Below, piece by piece: positions 33,401 through 43,802 of a DNA stretch of 64,000 nucleotides. Each line of letters opens with the position of its first letter. Within the stretch, counting starts at the first letter, position 1. The position numbers were made by a program, and so were the translations under genes. Source of the DNA: Uranotaenia lowii (lineage: Eukaryota > Arthropoda > Insecta > Diptera > Culicidae); contig NC_073692.1 in NCBI RefSeq assembly GCF_029784155.1, positions 161,539,582 through 161,603,581 of the forward strand, written 5' to 3'. The notes beneath the pieces are model-generated. The model saw only the letters and a list, made by a program, of their open reading frames with translations. It ran no database searches and had not been told where the DNA came from.

Positions 33401-34340
33401 GGATGTACTAAGTCTTAAGCCACCAAATATGCTGGATTGAACATGCAGAACATATGAGTTTTTGACCACGAAATAGCCAGGTCTGCTTCACTGTGCGCCG
33501 GAAGCTGTTATTGAAACCCGATATCGGAACGTGCTTCTTCTTCTCTGAGAGATGAGATTCGGGAACGCGTCGCCAAGTCGTGTCGTGTCGAGTCCTTTCG
33601 TCCACTTGTCCGGAACGTGTCATTAGTTTGCAGTCTAGTTGGAGGCGAAATTCCTGCCAAATGTTGTGGGTTTGCGGATAAGATGAATGTAATATGTGGT
33701 GGTCGGTTTTGCGGCTGACTGAGGCCGGAAGAAGAATGGCAAGGGACTGGCGACTGGCAACGTGGTTCCGGGATAGTGCTTAAGAAGCTGAACCCTTACC
33801 CACCGGAATCCAATTATTTCCGAAAGAAATTTTTCTACCATCAAACCACAAGTCTTTCGCCCGGGTTTTCTGGAAGCTGTTCAGTAGAAACTAATAGCAC
33901 ACAGATAGGAAAAGCTGCATTCGGCAGGGTGTGACAGACGGACGTTGAACAAACCCGCAATTTATGTGGGCAGTTTGACCGAAGACAAAGTGATGTTTTC
34001 GTTAAATGTGACTGCTCGATGGAAGTGTGAAGTGTCTATGGGAGTGTGTGCAGTCATGCATTTTTTATCCAGGATGATCATTTAGGGACGGATCAATGAC
34101 CGAGCCACACCGTTCGTTCGTTTGTTCGTTCGTTGCCAAGAAGATTCCTTCTCACTCGATGCTGGGGAAAAGGGATGAATACACTTTCAATAAACAGTTG
34201 AATATAATGATGTCCATCAATCTGTCGTATCCGGTTACGGCCGAAGGAAAACGTCTAACTGATTTCTAGGGGTAGTAATTTAACGTTTCGTATCTTTATG
34301 GCCAAACTAATGATACACATGGGTTGAGTTGAGAATACAT
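33401..34340. other. GC-richer single-copy-looking island
   Basis: Composition is clearly above the surroundings. It contains a GTTC/GTTT-type run near 34109-34134 and no repeat ends. Frames on the minus strand (33408-33623, 33635-33844) lack recognisable domains. It may be unique host intronic or intergenic DNA. Confidence 0.35.
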
Positions 34341-34348
34341 GAAGCTAT

Positions 34349-36037
34349 CAGTGCACACTGGTACAGAACATCAATCTAGCGGAACTAAATTAATAGCGCC
34401 CAGGGATGAAAAGATAGACTTTTGGTGTCTTCGACAACATTGCATAGTTTTACAAGGCGCATACTTTGAAATAAAATACAGAGTCGAGGGGTCCACCAAT
34501 AGCAAGATAAAAATGCTAACTTTTTTGTTAAGCATTTTAGAGCTTTGGTTTCTTCTACAAAGTTGTTTATCTTAACAAAATACATAACTTTGCTGAACAA
34601 GTCAAAGTTCTACAATTTTATTCTAAGGAGTTACAATGAAATTAAGAAAAATACCTTGAAAAAACAGTTTTTTAAATCTGAAACGTTGTAGGTAAGACAA
34701 AACAATTTTCAGTCTTCGAAACAAAGTTGTAAAATGTTAAGTTCTACAATCGCTTAGTACATTATGATGTGTTTTGAAAATGCTGAAGCGCTGTAGAAAG
34801 CATTTAGTGTAATATATTAACGATTTTCAAAGCAAAGTGGTTCAAATTGCGCAAATTTTCGCACCATCAGCCAATGTGGATTTTATTTTTGGTATTAAGA
34901 GGAATTATTACCATATAAAACTAGCGTGGAACTCGGTGGAACTCGAAGCAATTTTAAGATTGAAAATCTAGTATTTTGTTCACAAATATCACTTTTTTTA
35001 AGACACTTTATTAGTTTCTTAGTTTCTTTGATGCAATTTACTTGCAGAATTTGAGAAAAAGAAATAATTAGATGATTTAACCGGTTTTCCGTTTCAAATT
35101 TATCAATAGAAACTGTTCTAGTACATCATTACATAAATGATATCTGTACCAACACGTGAAAGTGATTTAATTCCAAAAGTAAACTAGCTTTCAGCTTTCA
35201 GTAGCTGGTGGCAGGCCAATTTTGGCTCTATTTAACGATAAAAACACTTTTGAGATAATAAGTTTTCGTTGGATTACAAACTCAATTTGAGCAAAGGATT
35301 TATGACCATTTTGAAACCAGAGCTGACAACACGTTGATATACACCATTTATTCCTGACCGAAGCAAATGTTGTAAAAACAAGTGTCTTAAAAAGTGATAT
35401 TTGTGAACAAAATACTAGATTTTCAATCTTAAAATTGCTTCGAGTTCCACCGAGTTCCACGCTAGTTTTATATGGAAATGATTCCTCTTAATACCAAAAA
35501 TAAAATCCACATTGGCTGATGGTGCGAAAATTTGCGCAATTCGAACCACTTTGCTATGAAAATCGTTAATATATTACACTAAATGCTTTCTGCAGCGCTT
35601 CAGCAATTTCAAAACACATCATAATGTACTAAGCGATTGTAGAACTTAACATTTTACAACTTTGTTTCGAAGACTGAAAATTGTTTTGTCTTACCTACAA
35701 CGTTTCAGATTTAAAAAACTGTTTTTTCAAGGTATTTTTCTTAATTTCATTGTAACTCCTTAGAATAAAATTGTAGAACTTTGACTTGTTCAGCAAAGTT
35801 ATGTATTTTGTTAAGATAAACAACTTTGTAGAAGAAACCAAAGCTCTAAAATGCTTAACAAAAAAGTTAGCATTTTTATCTTGCTATTGGTGGACCCCTC
35901 GACTCTGTATTTTATTTCAAAGTATGCGCCTTGTAAAACTATGGAATGTTGTCGAAGACACCAAAAGTCTATCTTTTCATCCCTGGGCGCTATTAATTTA
36001 GTTCCGCTAGATTGATGTTCTGTACCAGTGTGCAGTG
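34349..36037. mobile_element. Large foldback element, about 660 bp arms
   Basis: Left arm 34349-35008 and right arm 35380-36037 are near-identical reverse complements, differing at a handful of sites. The ends begin CAGTGCACACTGG and CACTGCACACTGG. The same 71-codon frame occurs in both arms (34385-34600 minus, 35786-36001 plus) with one residue changed, which is a consequence of the duplication and not evidence for a gene. The 371 bp centre is non-coding. The low arm divergence suggests a young element or arm-to-arm gene conversion. No TSD was assigned. Confidence 0.9.
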
Positions 36038-37059
36038 GTTGGACGTCTAATTGATGGTTGATTTGACAGATTAATTTTACAAAGTAAAATGATTTTTTTT
36101 AAAGTCATTTCAATATTTGAGCATTCTGTTTCAGTTATAAAAAGAGATAAAATTTTAGAGTGTAATAAAATACTTTACCATGAAACATCAAATTCGTTAA
36201 AGGTAATGAGTAGATAGTTTCGAGGGAATGAAGCAGCTGTCAAACCACGTAAAAACGGACTGTACTGACTTATTGAAACCAGAACGTCAGTTCCTCTTAA
36301 GTTTTAGTGGAATTTTGGTAACAAAACGTCAGTTCGAAAAGTTTCTTTTCTTTCAGCTCTTTCGATAGTTTACCTGTTATCATAAAAGTTTCAAATATTC
36401 AGTTTGACATTCAATCAATTTGTTTCTTCATGGATTGTTTAACCCGACTTAAAAATTTATTAATCATAGAGTTTCTTCATGTTTGCAGCTAATCCAACAG
36501 GATGAAAATCCCAAAAAAAAAAGCTAATGAACTGAACCAAACTTATAATTACACAGCACTGGAATCATTTTTAAAGAGTTGAACATGTAAAAAAAATTGT
36601 TTAAAAAAGTTTCTTTGGGCAAAAATCATCGTTCATTTCGAGTAAAGTGGCTAACTTGGACTGTAAATTGGTCATTTCCAACCCGGTAGACTATTTTGAT
36701 TTCACTTGAGAGAAATTGGGAAGCTAAAAGATCAGTGTTGGAGGTTGTTTTCTGTTACGGTAATTTCAGAATATCCGCACTGTTTTTTACTAGCCAATCC
36801 GGCCATGATTTTGTCGAGAAGCAACGTCCGAATCAATTGACCACCAAAAATCGTTTTCTGAAGTGGCCAGTGCGTAAAGCATGGATAACCTTAAATCTGA
36901 ACGCATTAGAACGGGTCTATTTCGGAGCTTTGTAAATGAAATAAAAATTTTTTGTATTAAAAATGTAGGTTTTTTATGGCACTTTGAAGGAAAAATATTC
37001 AAAAAAATTATTGCGATGTGAAATTGATGAAATTTCAAACCACTGCTAGCTTGGACACC
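36038..37059. other. AT-rich DNA, no gene
   Basis: No gene was seen. The right edge should include the 3' end of the mariner-like relic, whose terminal repeat was not identified. Confidence 0.4.
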
Positions 37060-37721
37060 TTATTAGCTGACCTCAGCGGCAATTCCACCCTCTCTTTATC
37101 TTTGTTGCATCTCGAGTCTTCCTCCTATTCTTCTTTATCTTCTACTTGACAATTGTCCAATATTTTTAGATAGGACGGGATTGAGAGCAGTTTTTGAGGT
37201 TGGTGTCCTTTTTGGCAAAATCCACCCCGTTGTCTCGATACCACTGTAGTACCTCTTTGCTGTAGTGGCAGTTTGCAAAATCAGGTCAAAACTTTACTGG
37301 TCCTTAGTGAGATCTAATGTACCGAAGGACACGTTTTCTAAGGTACTCCTTCTTGTACATTTTGAAGGCCATAGTCTTGTTTGTCACAAAAACCGGGGTT
37401 ATTTGTTCGCAGCTGCAAAAACCTTGTCAGATCAAACACTTGCTTGCAGCTTATCGGCAAAAACGAATTTGAACTTGCCGGGGACATCACCCCGATCAGT
37501 GACTTTACAACATTTTTGGCCAGGAAGCTGCCCAAAATTCATCTTTTCGTATGTTCGTTAGAACCTTGCTGTATAACTTCTGGGTACGTCCTTTGGCTAC
37601 TACATTCTGCTTCAATGTCCGGTTTGGTTACTTACTGGCCCGATAAGATCGTATTCCTACGCGCAGACGAATCCTTTTAACGGTGCACCGGTCGGCATTG
37701 ATTTTCTTGGTGATGTTATAC

Positions 37722-38717
37722 ACTGAACGGTTTATTAGGATTATATTTGGTAATAGCATATCATTTCCATTTACTAACCGATCTGGCGTGCCGCAAGGGA
37801 GCAATTTGGGACCATTATTGTTTGTTCTGTTTTTCAACGACTTCATCCTTAGCTTGGAAATTGGAACCAAAATAGGATATGCTGATGATCTGAAACTATT
37901 CGATTCAGTTGAATCCACTGTCGATTGTGCACACCTTCAATCTTTACTAGATCACTTTGGTGAATGGTGTAGACTTAATAAGCTATCAGTCAGCGTCTCC
38001 AAGTGCTCCGTTATTACATTCCATTGAAAGAAAACGCCAATTTTATATGATTATAACATCGATAACCAGCGCCTTGACAGGGTATTTGAAGTTGACGACC
38101 TTGGAATTATCCTCGATGCTCAGCTTACGTTCGATAGTCAACGAACTTCAGTTATAAGAAAGGTGAATCGTCAGCTTGGCTTCATCTCCAAAGTAGCACG
38201 AGAGTTTAGAGACCCATTGTGCTTGAAGTCACTCTACTGCGCACTTGTCCGGTCAGTTACAGAACATGCTGCAATTGTTTGGGCTCCCTATCAGTTATGT
38301 TGGATGTTGCGAATCGAGCGTCTACAAAAGCGTTTTGTTAGATTCACTCTACGACATCTACCCTGGCGTAATCCTGAAAAACTTCCCGCATATTCCGACC
38401 GGTGCCAGCTTCTGAGATTAGAAACATTGGAACGCCGCCGAAAAACTCAACAGGCATCATTCATCGCAAAAATACTGAATGGAGAAATTCAGTCGCCAAA
38501 CCTGCTAGGAATGATCAACTTCAATGCTCCTTCGAGGACTTTACGTCATCACTCTTTGCTATCAAATCGAACCCACCGAACATTCTACGGCCATAATGAA
38601 CCAGTGAGTGCAATGATGCGTACTTACCAGATTGCTGAGCATCTTCATCAATTGGGGGAGCCATCTAGCCGATTCATCAACCGAGTAAGCCAGTCTTCAT
38701 TGTTTCGTGTTATCTAA
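37722..38717 (+). pseudogene. LINE RT C-terminal half with one premature stop
   Basis: The frame begins just upstream of RT motif B (SGVPQGSNLGPLLFVLFFND). It continues through the catalytic IGYADDLKLF, then the thumb region LNKLSVSVSKC and the C-terminal domain with LKSLYCALVRSVTEHAAIVW and ERLQKRFVRF, to a TAA at 38715-38717. Only one in-frame stop breaks it (TGA at 38025-38027, where Trp would fit); otherwise the frame is continuous over 330 codons. No RNase H is present. The wording suggests a Jockey/CR1-like clade. The endonuclease and the first part of RT are absent because of 5' truncation. Confidence 0.85.
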
Positions 38718-38801
38718 TGGTTTTGTATAGATCCTTAGTAAAGATAATTCATTAAAACAAAATGTTCGATGAATAAAACTTAATAACAATAATAATAATA
38801 A
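37722..38801 (+). mobile_element. 5'-truncated LINE fragment (3' half of RT to tail)
   Basis: The coding piece is followed by a short 3' UTR ending in AATAAAACTTAATAAC and then an (AAT)n tail at about 38782-38803. It interrupts the mariner relic in the middle of its transposase. No clear TSD was found. A 5'-truncated copy with a simple-repeat tail is the usual product of incomplete target-primed reverse transcription. Confidence 0.85.
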
Positions 38802-39159
38802 TAGTCTGACGGCCCTGGGTTTGCTTTGATTGTCTTAACACCTTCAAATGCAGTTTCCGATCCTTAGTTCCACCACGACGCTAGGTAAACTTATCGATCG
38901 ATAGTATGCATCTCACGGAAACGTTTAAGAACGCTGCACACGGTCGATTTGACCATTTTTAACGATTTCGCGATTTTTGAACCCGACCATGTCGGATTTT
39001 TGACGTACTTACTTACATAACTTAATGATCCCGCGCCGATCCTCCGGTGCATACCCAAGCAACCAAAAGTCTCATATCTTCTTAAACTCGTACCTCCGAG
39101 GTTCGAATTTTGCTGAACAAAGGTTCCAAAGGGAATTGGTACCGAATTTTTTCGAATGT

Positions 39160-39490
39160 GAGCATGAAAGTTACAAAAGGTTCCTCAAATAGCCTTCTAT
39201 GGACTTGAAGTTCTAAAAAGTTCCGCAAATAGTTTTTTTTGTGACATGTCAATCGCATCCACACTGTATAAAAGTTACAAATTAGGTCTCAAATAGCATT
39301 CTGTGAACCTCAAGTTCCAAGAAGTTTCTCAAATAGCATATTTTGTGACATGTAAATCGCATCCACTCAGTATAAAATTTACAAATTAGGTCTCAAATAA
39401 CCTTCTGTGAACTTCAAGTTCCAAAAAGAACCTCAAATAGCCTTCTGTGAACTTCAAGTTCCAAGAAGTTTGCCAAATAGCCTTTATGAG
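39160..39490. repeat. Tandem repeat, about 104 bp period
   Basis: Roughly three imperfect units are marked by ACAAATTAGGTCTCAAATA (39277 and 39381) and by recurrent CTTCAAGTTCCAAGAAGTT and GTGACATGT-AATCGCATCC. It lies in the left half of the TA-flanked element. Confidence 0.85.
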
Positions 39491-39990
39491 ACATGTCCGC
39501 CATTTCATGAATATGAAATTTGAACGAACATCACAAAAGGGCGTATAATAAATAAATCATTTTTTGGAGCCTGGAAATAGTTGAAATGTTTAATTTATTT
39601 TGAAACTTGAACTCAGTACAACTTAAAGCTAACTCGCAAATTTTTGTTGTTAAAAGAGTAAATATGTTGACTTTATAAAATTTCGTCCCACTGTATTTAC
39701 TTACCACGAATTCATCACACATAGAAAGTCAGTTGAAGCATTTCATCAATTAAATATTAAAATAAACTCAAGAATTTGTATAATTTTATGCTTAACAGTT
39801 TTAAACATGGAATTCCATTTTTTTTTAAACCGATAATATTCTAGCCGATGATTGATTTATATGCCGTTTCGTAATGTTTCTTAACAATCAACATGCGTCT
39901 TTGCTGCTGGTCGCTGCCTGCCCTTGCGGGTATTCTAGGAAGCTTATAACCACTTCGAATTTTAGCTGCTGGCAAGTTTTTATCTAGGCG

Positions 39991-40043
39991 TGGCGTCGTA
40001 GCAGTGTGTTTGGCTATCATTTCGGAGGATCGAGTTCAAATCT
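39991..40043 (+). ncRNA. tRNA-like pol III promoter (SINE-head-like)
   Basis: TGGCGTCGTAG (39991-40001) resembles an A box and GAGTTCAAATCTG (40032-40044) a B box, with tRNA-like spacing and a downstream T run. A complete cloverleaf was not evident. It occurs within a TIR element, as does the similar motif at 8188. Confidence 0.4.
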
Positions 40044-40460
40044 GACACCAGGACTAATTTTTTCCATTAGGTTGTTTGATTGCTTGAGTAAGCGAATCAA
40101 ATAATTGAGAAGCAGAACTGGCGTGCGTGCCGGTATGAATCGAACAAAGTTAAAAACAAAGTAATTAAGTAAGATCAATTGAGGGAGGTGATGGGAGGGA
40201 TAAAGATGGATGCCGAGAAACCGGCATCATCACATGGGCTGGTGGTGACCAAAGTAAGAGAGGAGAGGAGAATTATTTTTTGTTTTTGCTGATTAAACGT
40301 TTACTTGTGGTATGAATAGAAGGCCGTTCAAATCTGTAATGGAACTTCAAAGTTTCAATAAGAACTTAAATTTTGGGCTGAATAAAACGAACTTTAGTAC
40401 ATTGATTATGCTGAACGAGCTGTGTTCGACCTTTTTAACGAGGCTTTTGGTTGCTCGGGT

Positions 40461-42513
40461 AGGCCCGTGGTAAAAGACCTCCACTGTTGACGATCCGGAG
40501 CCAGCGTCTTCACCTAGTCCCAGTCAAGTTTCTCATCGACTGATCGGATTTCAGCGTCTAGGCTTCGCCGCCACGAGATTCTGGGTTAGCCTCTTCTTGG
40601 ATGTCCTTCTGGTTTCCAATCTAGCGCCTCTCTGCAAATCTCGTTTTCATCGTTTTGCAGCGTGTGCCCAATCCTTCTCCTCTTTGTTTCCCGAATCTCG
40701 ATTTCTAGCGCTCTTTGATGACACCGGCGATGTAGTTCCTCATTCGAGATCCAGTTGCCAGGCCACCAAGCGCGGATGATATTCCGCAGGCAGCGGTTTA
40801 CAAATACTTGCAGTTTTCGCGTCGTCACCGCATATGTGCACCAAATTTCGCACCCGTACAGCAATACGGATTTGACGTTTGAGTTGAAGATTCGGATTTT
40901 CGTTCGTAGAGAGATCTGGCGTGACCGCCTGATGTTTCGGAGACTCGCAAACGCAAATCGGGCCTTTCTGATACAGGTTTCGATGTCTTTCCTGGTACCA
41001 CCATCAGGCGTTATTTGGCTACCAAGATACTGGAAGCACTTCACTTTCTCAACTTGTTGCCCAGCTACCATGAAACTGGAGGGATTTCCTGTGTTGATCT
41101 CCATTGACTTGGTCTTTCCGACATTGACTTTGAGACCTGCTGCCTTGGAACTTTCGGTGAGGTCATCGAGTTTGCTCTGCATGTCCGGTTGTGTTTGGGC
41201 GAGCAAAACAATATCGTCAGCCAGGTCAAGGTCGTTCAGTTGCTCCATTGTTGAAGGATTCCACGGCAATCCTCGGTTCGGTGCACAGTCGATCGATCCA
41301 GTCAGAATCTCATCCATTACGATGAGGAAAAGTAGCGGTGATAAGATACATCCTTGTCTCACTCCAGCAGTTACCGGGATTGGTTCGGACAAGACACCAT
41401 CGTGCAAGACCTTGCACGACAATGCCTCGTGCTGTGCTTCGATGAGATGGACTAGTTTCTCTGGGACCCCTCGTCGTCTAAGAGCAGCCCAGATGTTTTC
41501 GTGGTTCAGTCGGTCAAATGCTTTTCGAAATCAATGAACACCAGCAGAAGAGAGTCGTGGAATTCGTTGATTTGTTCCAGTATTATTCGTAGCGTTGTGA
41601 TGTAGTCCACACATGATCGTCCGGATCGGAATCCAGCTCGTTGGCATCGGAGTGTAGCGTCGATTTTCTCCTGGATTCTGTTCAGGATCACTTTGCAGAG
41701 TACTTTTAGGGTTGTACAGATCTACGTTATGCCTCGCCAGTTACCGCACTCTGTCAGGTCTCCTTTCTTCGGGACCTTTACGAGGATACCCTGCATCCAG
41801 TCGGCCGGGAATGTTGCAGTATCCCAGATGTCAGCGAAAAGACGGTGCAACATTTGTGCTGACAGGGCAGGGTCGGCTTTCAGCATTTCAGCAGGGATGC
41901 AATCGATCCCAGGTGCTTTGTTGGATTTCATGTTTTTGATTGCCGCTTCTATTTCAGCCAGCGAGGCCGCTTCCGAGTTGACGCCATTTATACGACTTAC
42001 TGTTGGCGCTTCAAGCTGCGGGTTCTGTTGGCCATCGCTATTCGTGACTCGGAAGAGTTGTTCGAAGTGCTCAGTCCATCGTTTGAGCTGATCTGTTCGA
42101 TCGGTCAATAACTGACCTGCTCGGTCTTTCAGCGGCATTCTTGCATTAGTCCTTGCACCACTGAGGCGGCGAGAAATGTCATAAAGTAATCGGATATCTC
42201 CATTTGCGGCGGCTTTTTCTCCCTCTTTGGCTAGGGAGTTTGTCCAGGCTCTCTTGTCTCGTCTACAAGCTCGTTTAACTGCCTTTTCCAGCTCCGCATA
42301 TCTTAAGCGGGCGGCTGCTTGGGCTGACCCGGTACATGTCTGCTCAATTCCGACTTTCGCCTTTCTCCGATCATCGACCATTCTCCAAGTTTCATCTGAT
42401 ATCCATTCACTTTTTCTTCCACAAACTTTACCGAGAGTACCATGGCTCGTCGTGATAAAAGCATTCTTGATTCCACACCACTGTTCTTCGACTGTTCCGT
42501 CTGTCGGCAAAGT
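40461..42513 (-). pseudogene. RTE-type ORF2 relic: linker, RT and C-terminal domain
   Basis: It begins at TDGTVEEQW, in the linker after the endonuclease. It continues through KSNKAPGIDCIPAEML, WMQGILVKVPKKGDLTECGN, QRAGFRSGRSCVDYITTLR, LLLVFIDFEK (motif A), GVRQGCILSPLLFLIVMDE, LDLADDIVLLAQ (catalytic ADD) and FQYLGSQITPDGGTRKDIET. It ends after APDRQQWRSFTTGLP near 40461. Three lesions are visible: a TAG at about 41719-41721, a one-base deletion after FIDFEK (about 41522), and a TAA after GHPRRG (about 40586). Otherwise the frames are open for hundreds of codons, so decay is mild. It has no RNase H, as expected for RTE. Confidence 0.88.
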
Positions 42514-43802
42514 TATAACTGCGAACACATCTAAAACTAATGTTTTCTTGCCTTTTATAATGATTACTGGTGCAATTTGAATAATAACGGATTTTATCTT
42601 TGATAACTTTATAACTTGATAACTTGATAGAATTAATTATTATTATTTATAAATTTATCATCTACATATTTCGAATAAATTCTCTGAAGTTCAAAATGGA
42701 TTTTCCTCATCGATAATTACCATTTCAAATTGTAATTGAATAGTATTTCAAATGGATGACAGTACAGAGGAATGTTTCAACCAAAACTTCAATTAAAATT
42801 GAAGAAAAGGAATGTAAATTGATATAGTTGATAATTTACATTATTATCAATTATTCTTACCCGATTTAATTTTATGTAAGAATTCGAGTTAAATTTCTTT
42901 TCTAATCTGGTGTTATATTTGATCTTTTCTCCTTCTGTGCATTGATTGTTATGAACGAAGCTTCAAATTCTAGCTTTATTCCAATTTTTAATTCACATTC
43001 CGTTTCTGATGTTTTGAAAATACTTGTCTGAATTTTTTTTGTTCAGAATAAAAATCAACTTTTCGAATGATTTTTTAATGACTTACAGGAAATATAATTA
43101 ATTTGAAATTTTGGATTATGATTCATTTTGATTCGTATCTGTATCTTTTTTTCGAGTTTGTGTGATGTTTATGGGTTTGAATATGGTTTAAGAAATCAAT
43201 TTGCGTATTTTTTGTCTTTTTTGGTATTGTTATAATTTCCCCCCCCCCCCCCCCCCCTCTTGCATTGAAGATCGCTCCTATTTTTTCGTAAAGGATGAGC
43301 CTCTAAATAAATATTTAGAAGCAATGCTTCCATGTAAAAGGATCGCTGTTTAAAAGTGTTGAAATTTTATTTTAATGAAAATTGTTCTAACGAACTTCAC
43401 TTTTTGTTGGACGGGTAAAAAAACACAGATTTCTAGATCTGCCTGTTTATTACCCACAAATGTCAGAAGCATACTTCAATTAATTTTGTTTGCATCTTGA
43501 TCTGGTGTCTAAAATAGGTTCATGGCCTGTCAGGAAATTGCATGCCACATTTAAGCTAATTTGGTCAACTCCAAAAAGTCGCTCATCTATTTAATTTAGG
43601 CTATGACTTCGATGCAAATGTACTGAATGCTCATAAAATTTAGTTTGTTCTACAATTTTTCTTAAATTGCCCAATGATAAAATACCTAATGCACTTCAAA
43701 TTTCCACCACCATTAATAAATATGAAACTCCTTCAGAAAATATCTAATTTGCTCATCCGTTTGCAGCAGTGTTTTTTGCTATTTCACTCGCACTACAGTT
43801 TA
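42514..43802. other. AT-rich DNA with a C homopolymer
   Basis: No gene was seen. A run of about 18 C residues at about 43241-43258 stands out and may be a sequencing or assembly weak point. Confidence 0.4.

Larger units (their letters stand above)
37060..39003 (-). pseudogene. Tc1/mariner transposase relic, D37E-like spacing, split by a LINE
   Basis: The N-terminal part at 38802-39003 (minus) gives NPTWSGSKIAKSLKMVKSTV and VLKRFREM, a helix-turn-helix region. The C-terminal part at 37060-37721 gives TVKRIRLRVGIRSYRASK, then KTMAFKMYKKEYLRKRVL, then PDFANCHYSKEVLQWY with the second catalytic Asp. After 37 residues comes the position of the expected Glu in SRPI-KYW, here a TAA stop. Additional stops and frameshifts are scattered throughout. 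The two parts are separated by a LINE fragment (37722-38801); across that gap the protein would join cleanly. The family is distinct from the DD37D relic at 13602. Non-functional. Confidence 0.8.
39054..40459. mobile_element. TA-flanked TIR element inside the RTE tail
   Basis: TA at 39052-39053 and 40460-40461 flanks an element ending in CCCAAGCAACCAAAAGTCTC on the left and, inverted, CCCGAGCAACCAAAAGCCTC on the right. It has a tandem repeat near its left end and a tRNA-like promoter internally, and no transposase. It separates the RTE coding end from the RTE tail, so it is the younger insertion. TA duplication suggests mariner-type mobilisation. Confidence 0.8.
39004..42513 (-). mobile_element. 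RTE-superfamily LINE, copy 1 (5'-truncated)
   Basis: The coding remnant at 40461-42513 runs leftwards into a 3' end. Its tail, on the minus strand, reads GGATCATTAAG then TATGTAAGTAAGTACG (about 39004-39035). Between the coding end and the tail a TA-flanked element (39054-40459) has inserted. The 5' truncation lies near 42513, where similarity to copy 2 (52815 onward) stops. It landed next to or within the mariner relic (left junction near 39003). Confidence 0.8.

Noticed and set aside
34385..36001. Identical 71-codon frames in both foldback arms, looking like a duplicated gene
   Set aside because: The similarity follows from the inverted DNA duplication; composition is AT-driven and no domain is visible.
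40755..41537. 260-codon plus-strand frame
   Set aside because: It is antisense to the RTE reverse transcriptase relic, whose motifs read cleanly on the minus strand.
43241..43258. C homopolymer as a possible G-quadruplex or regulatory site
   Set aside because: A single homopolymer run without grouped G-tracts; assembly or polymerase slippage is as likely.
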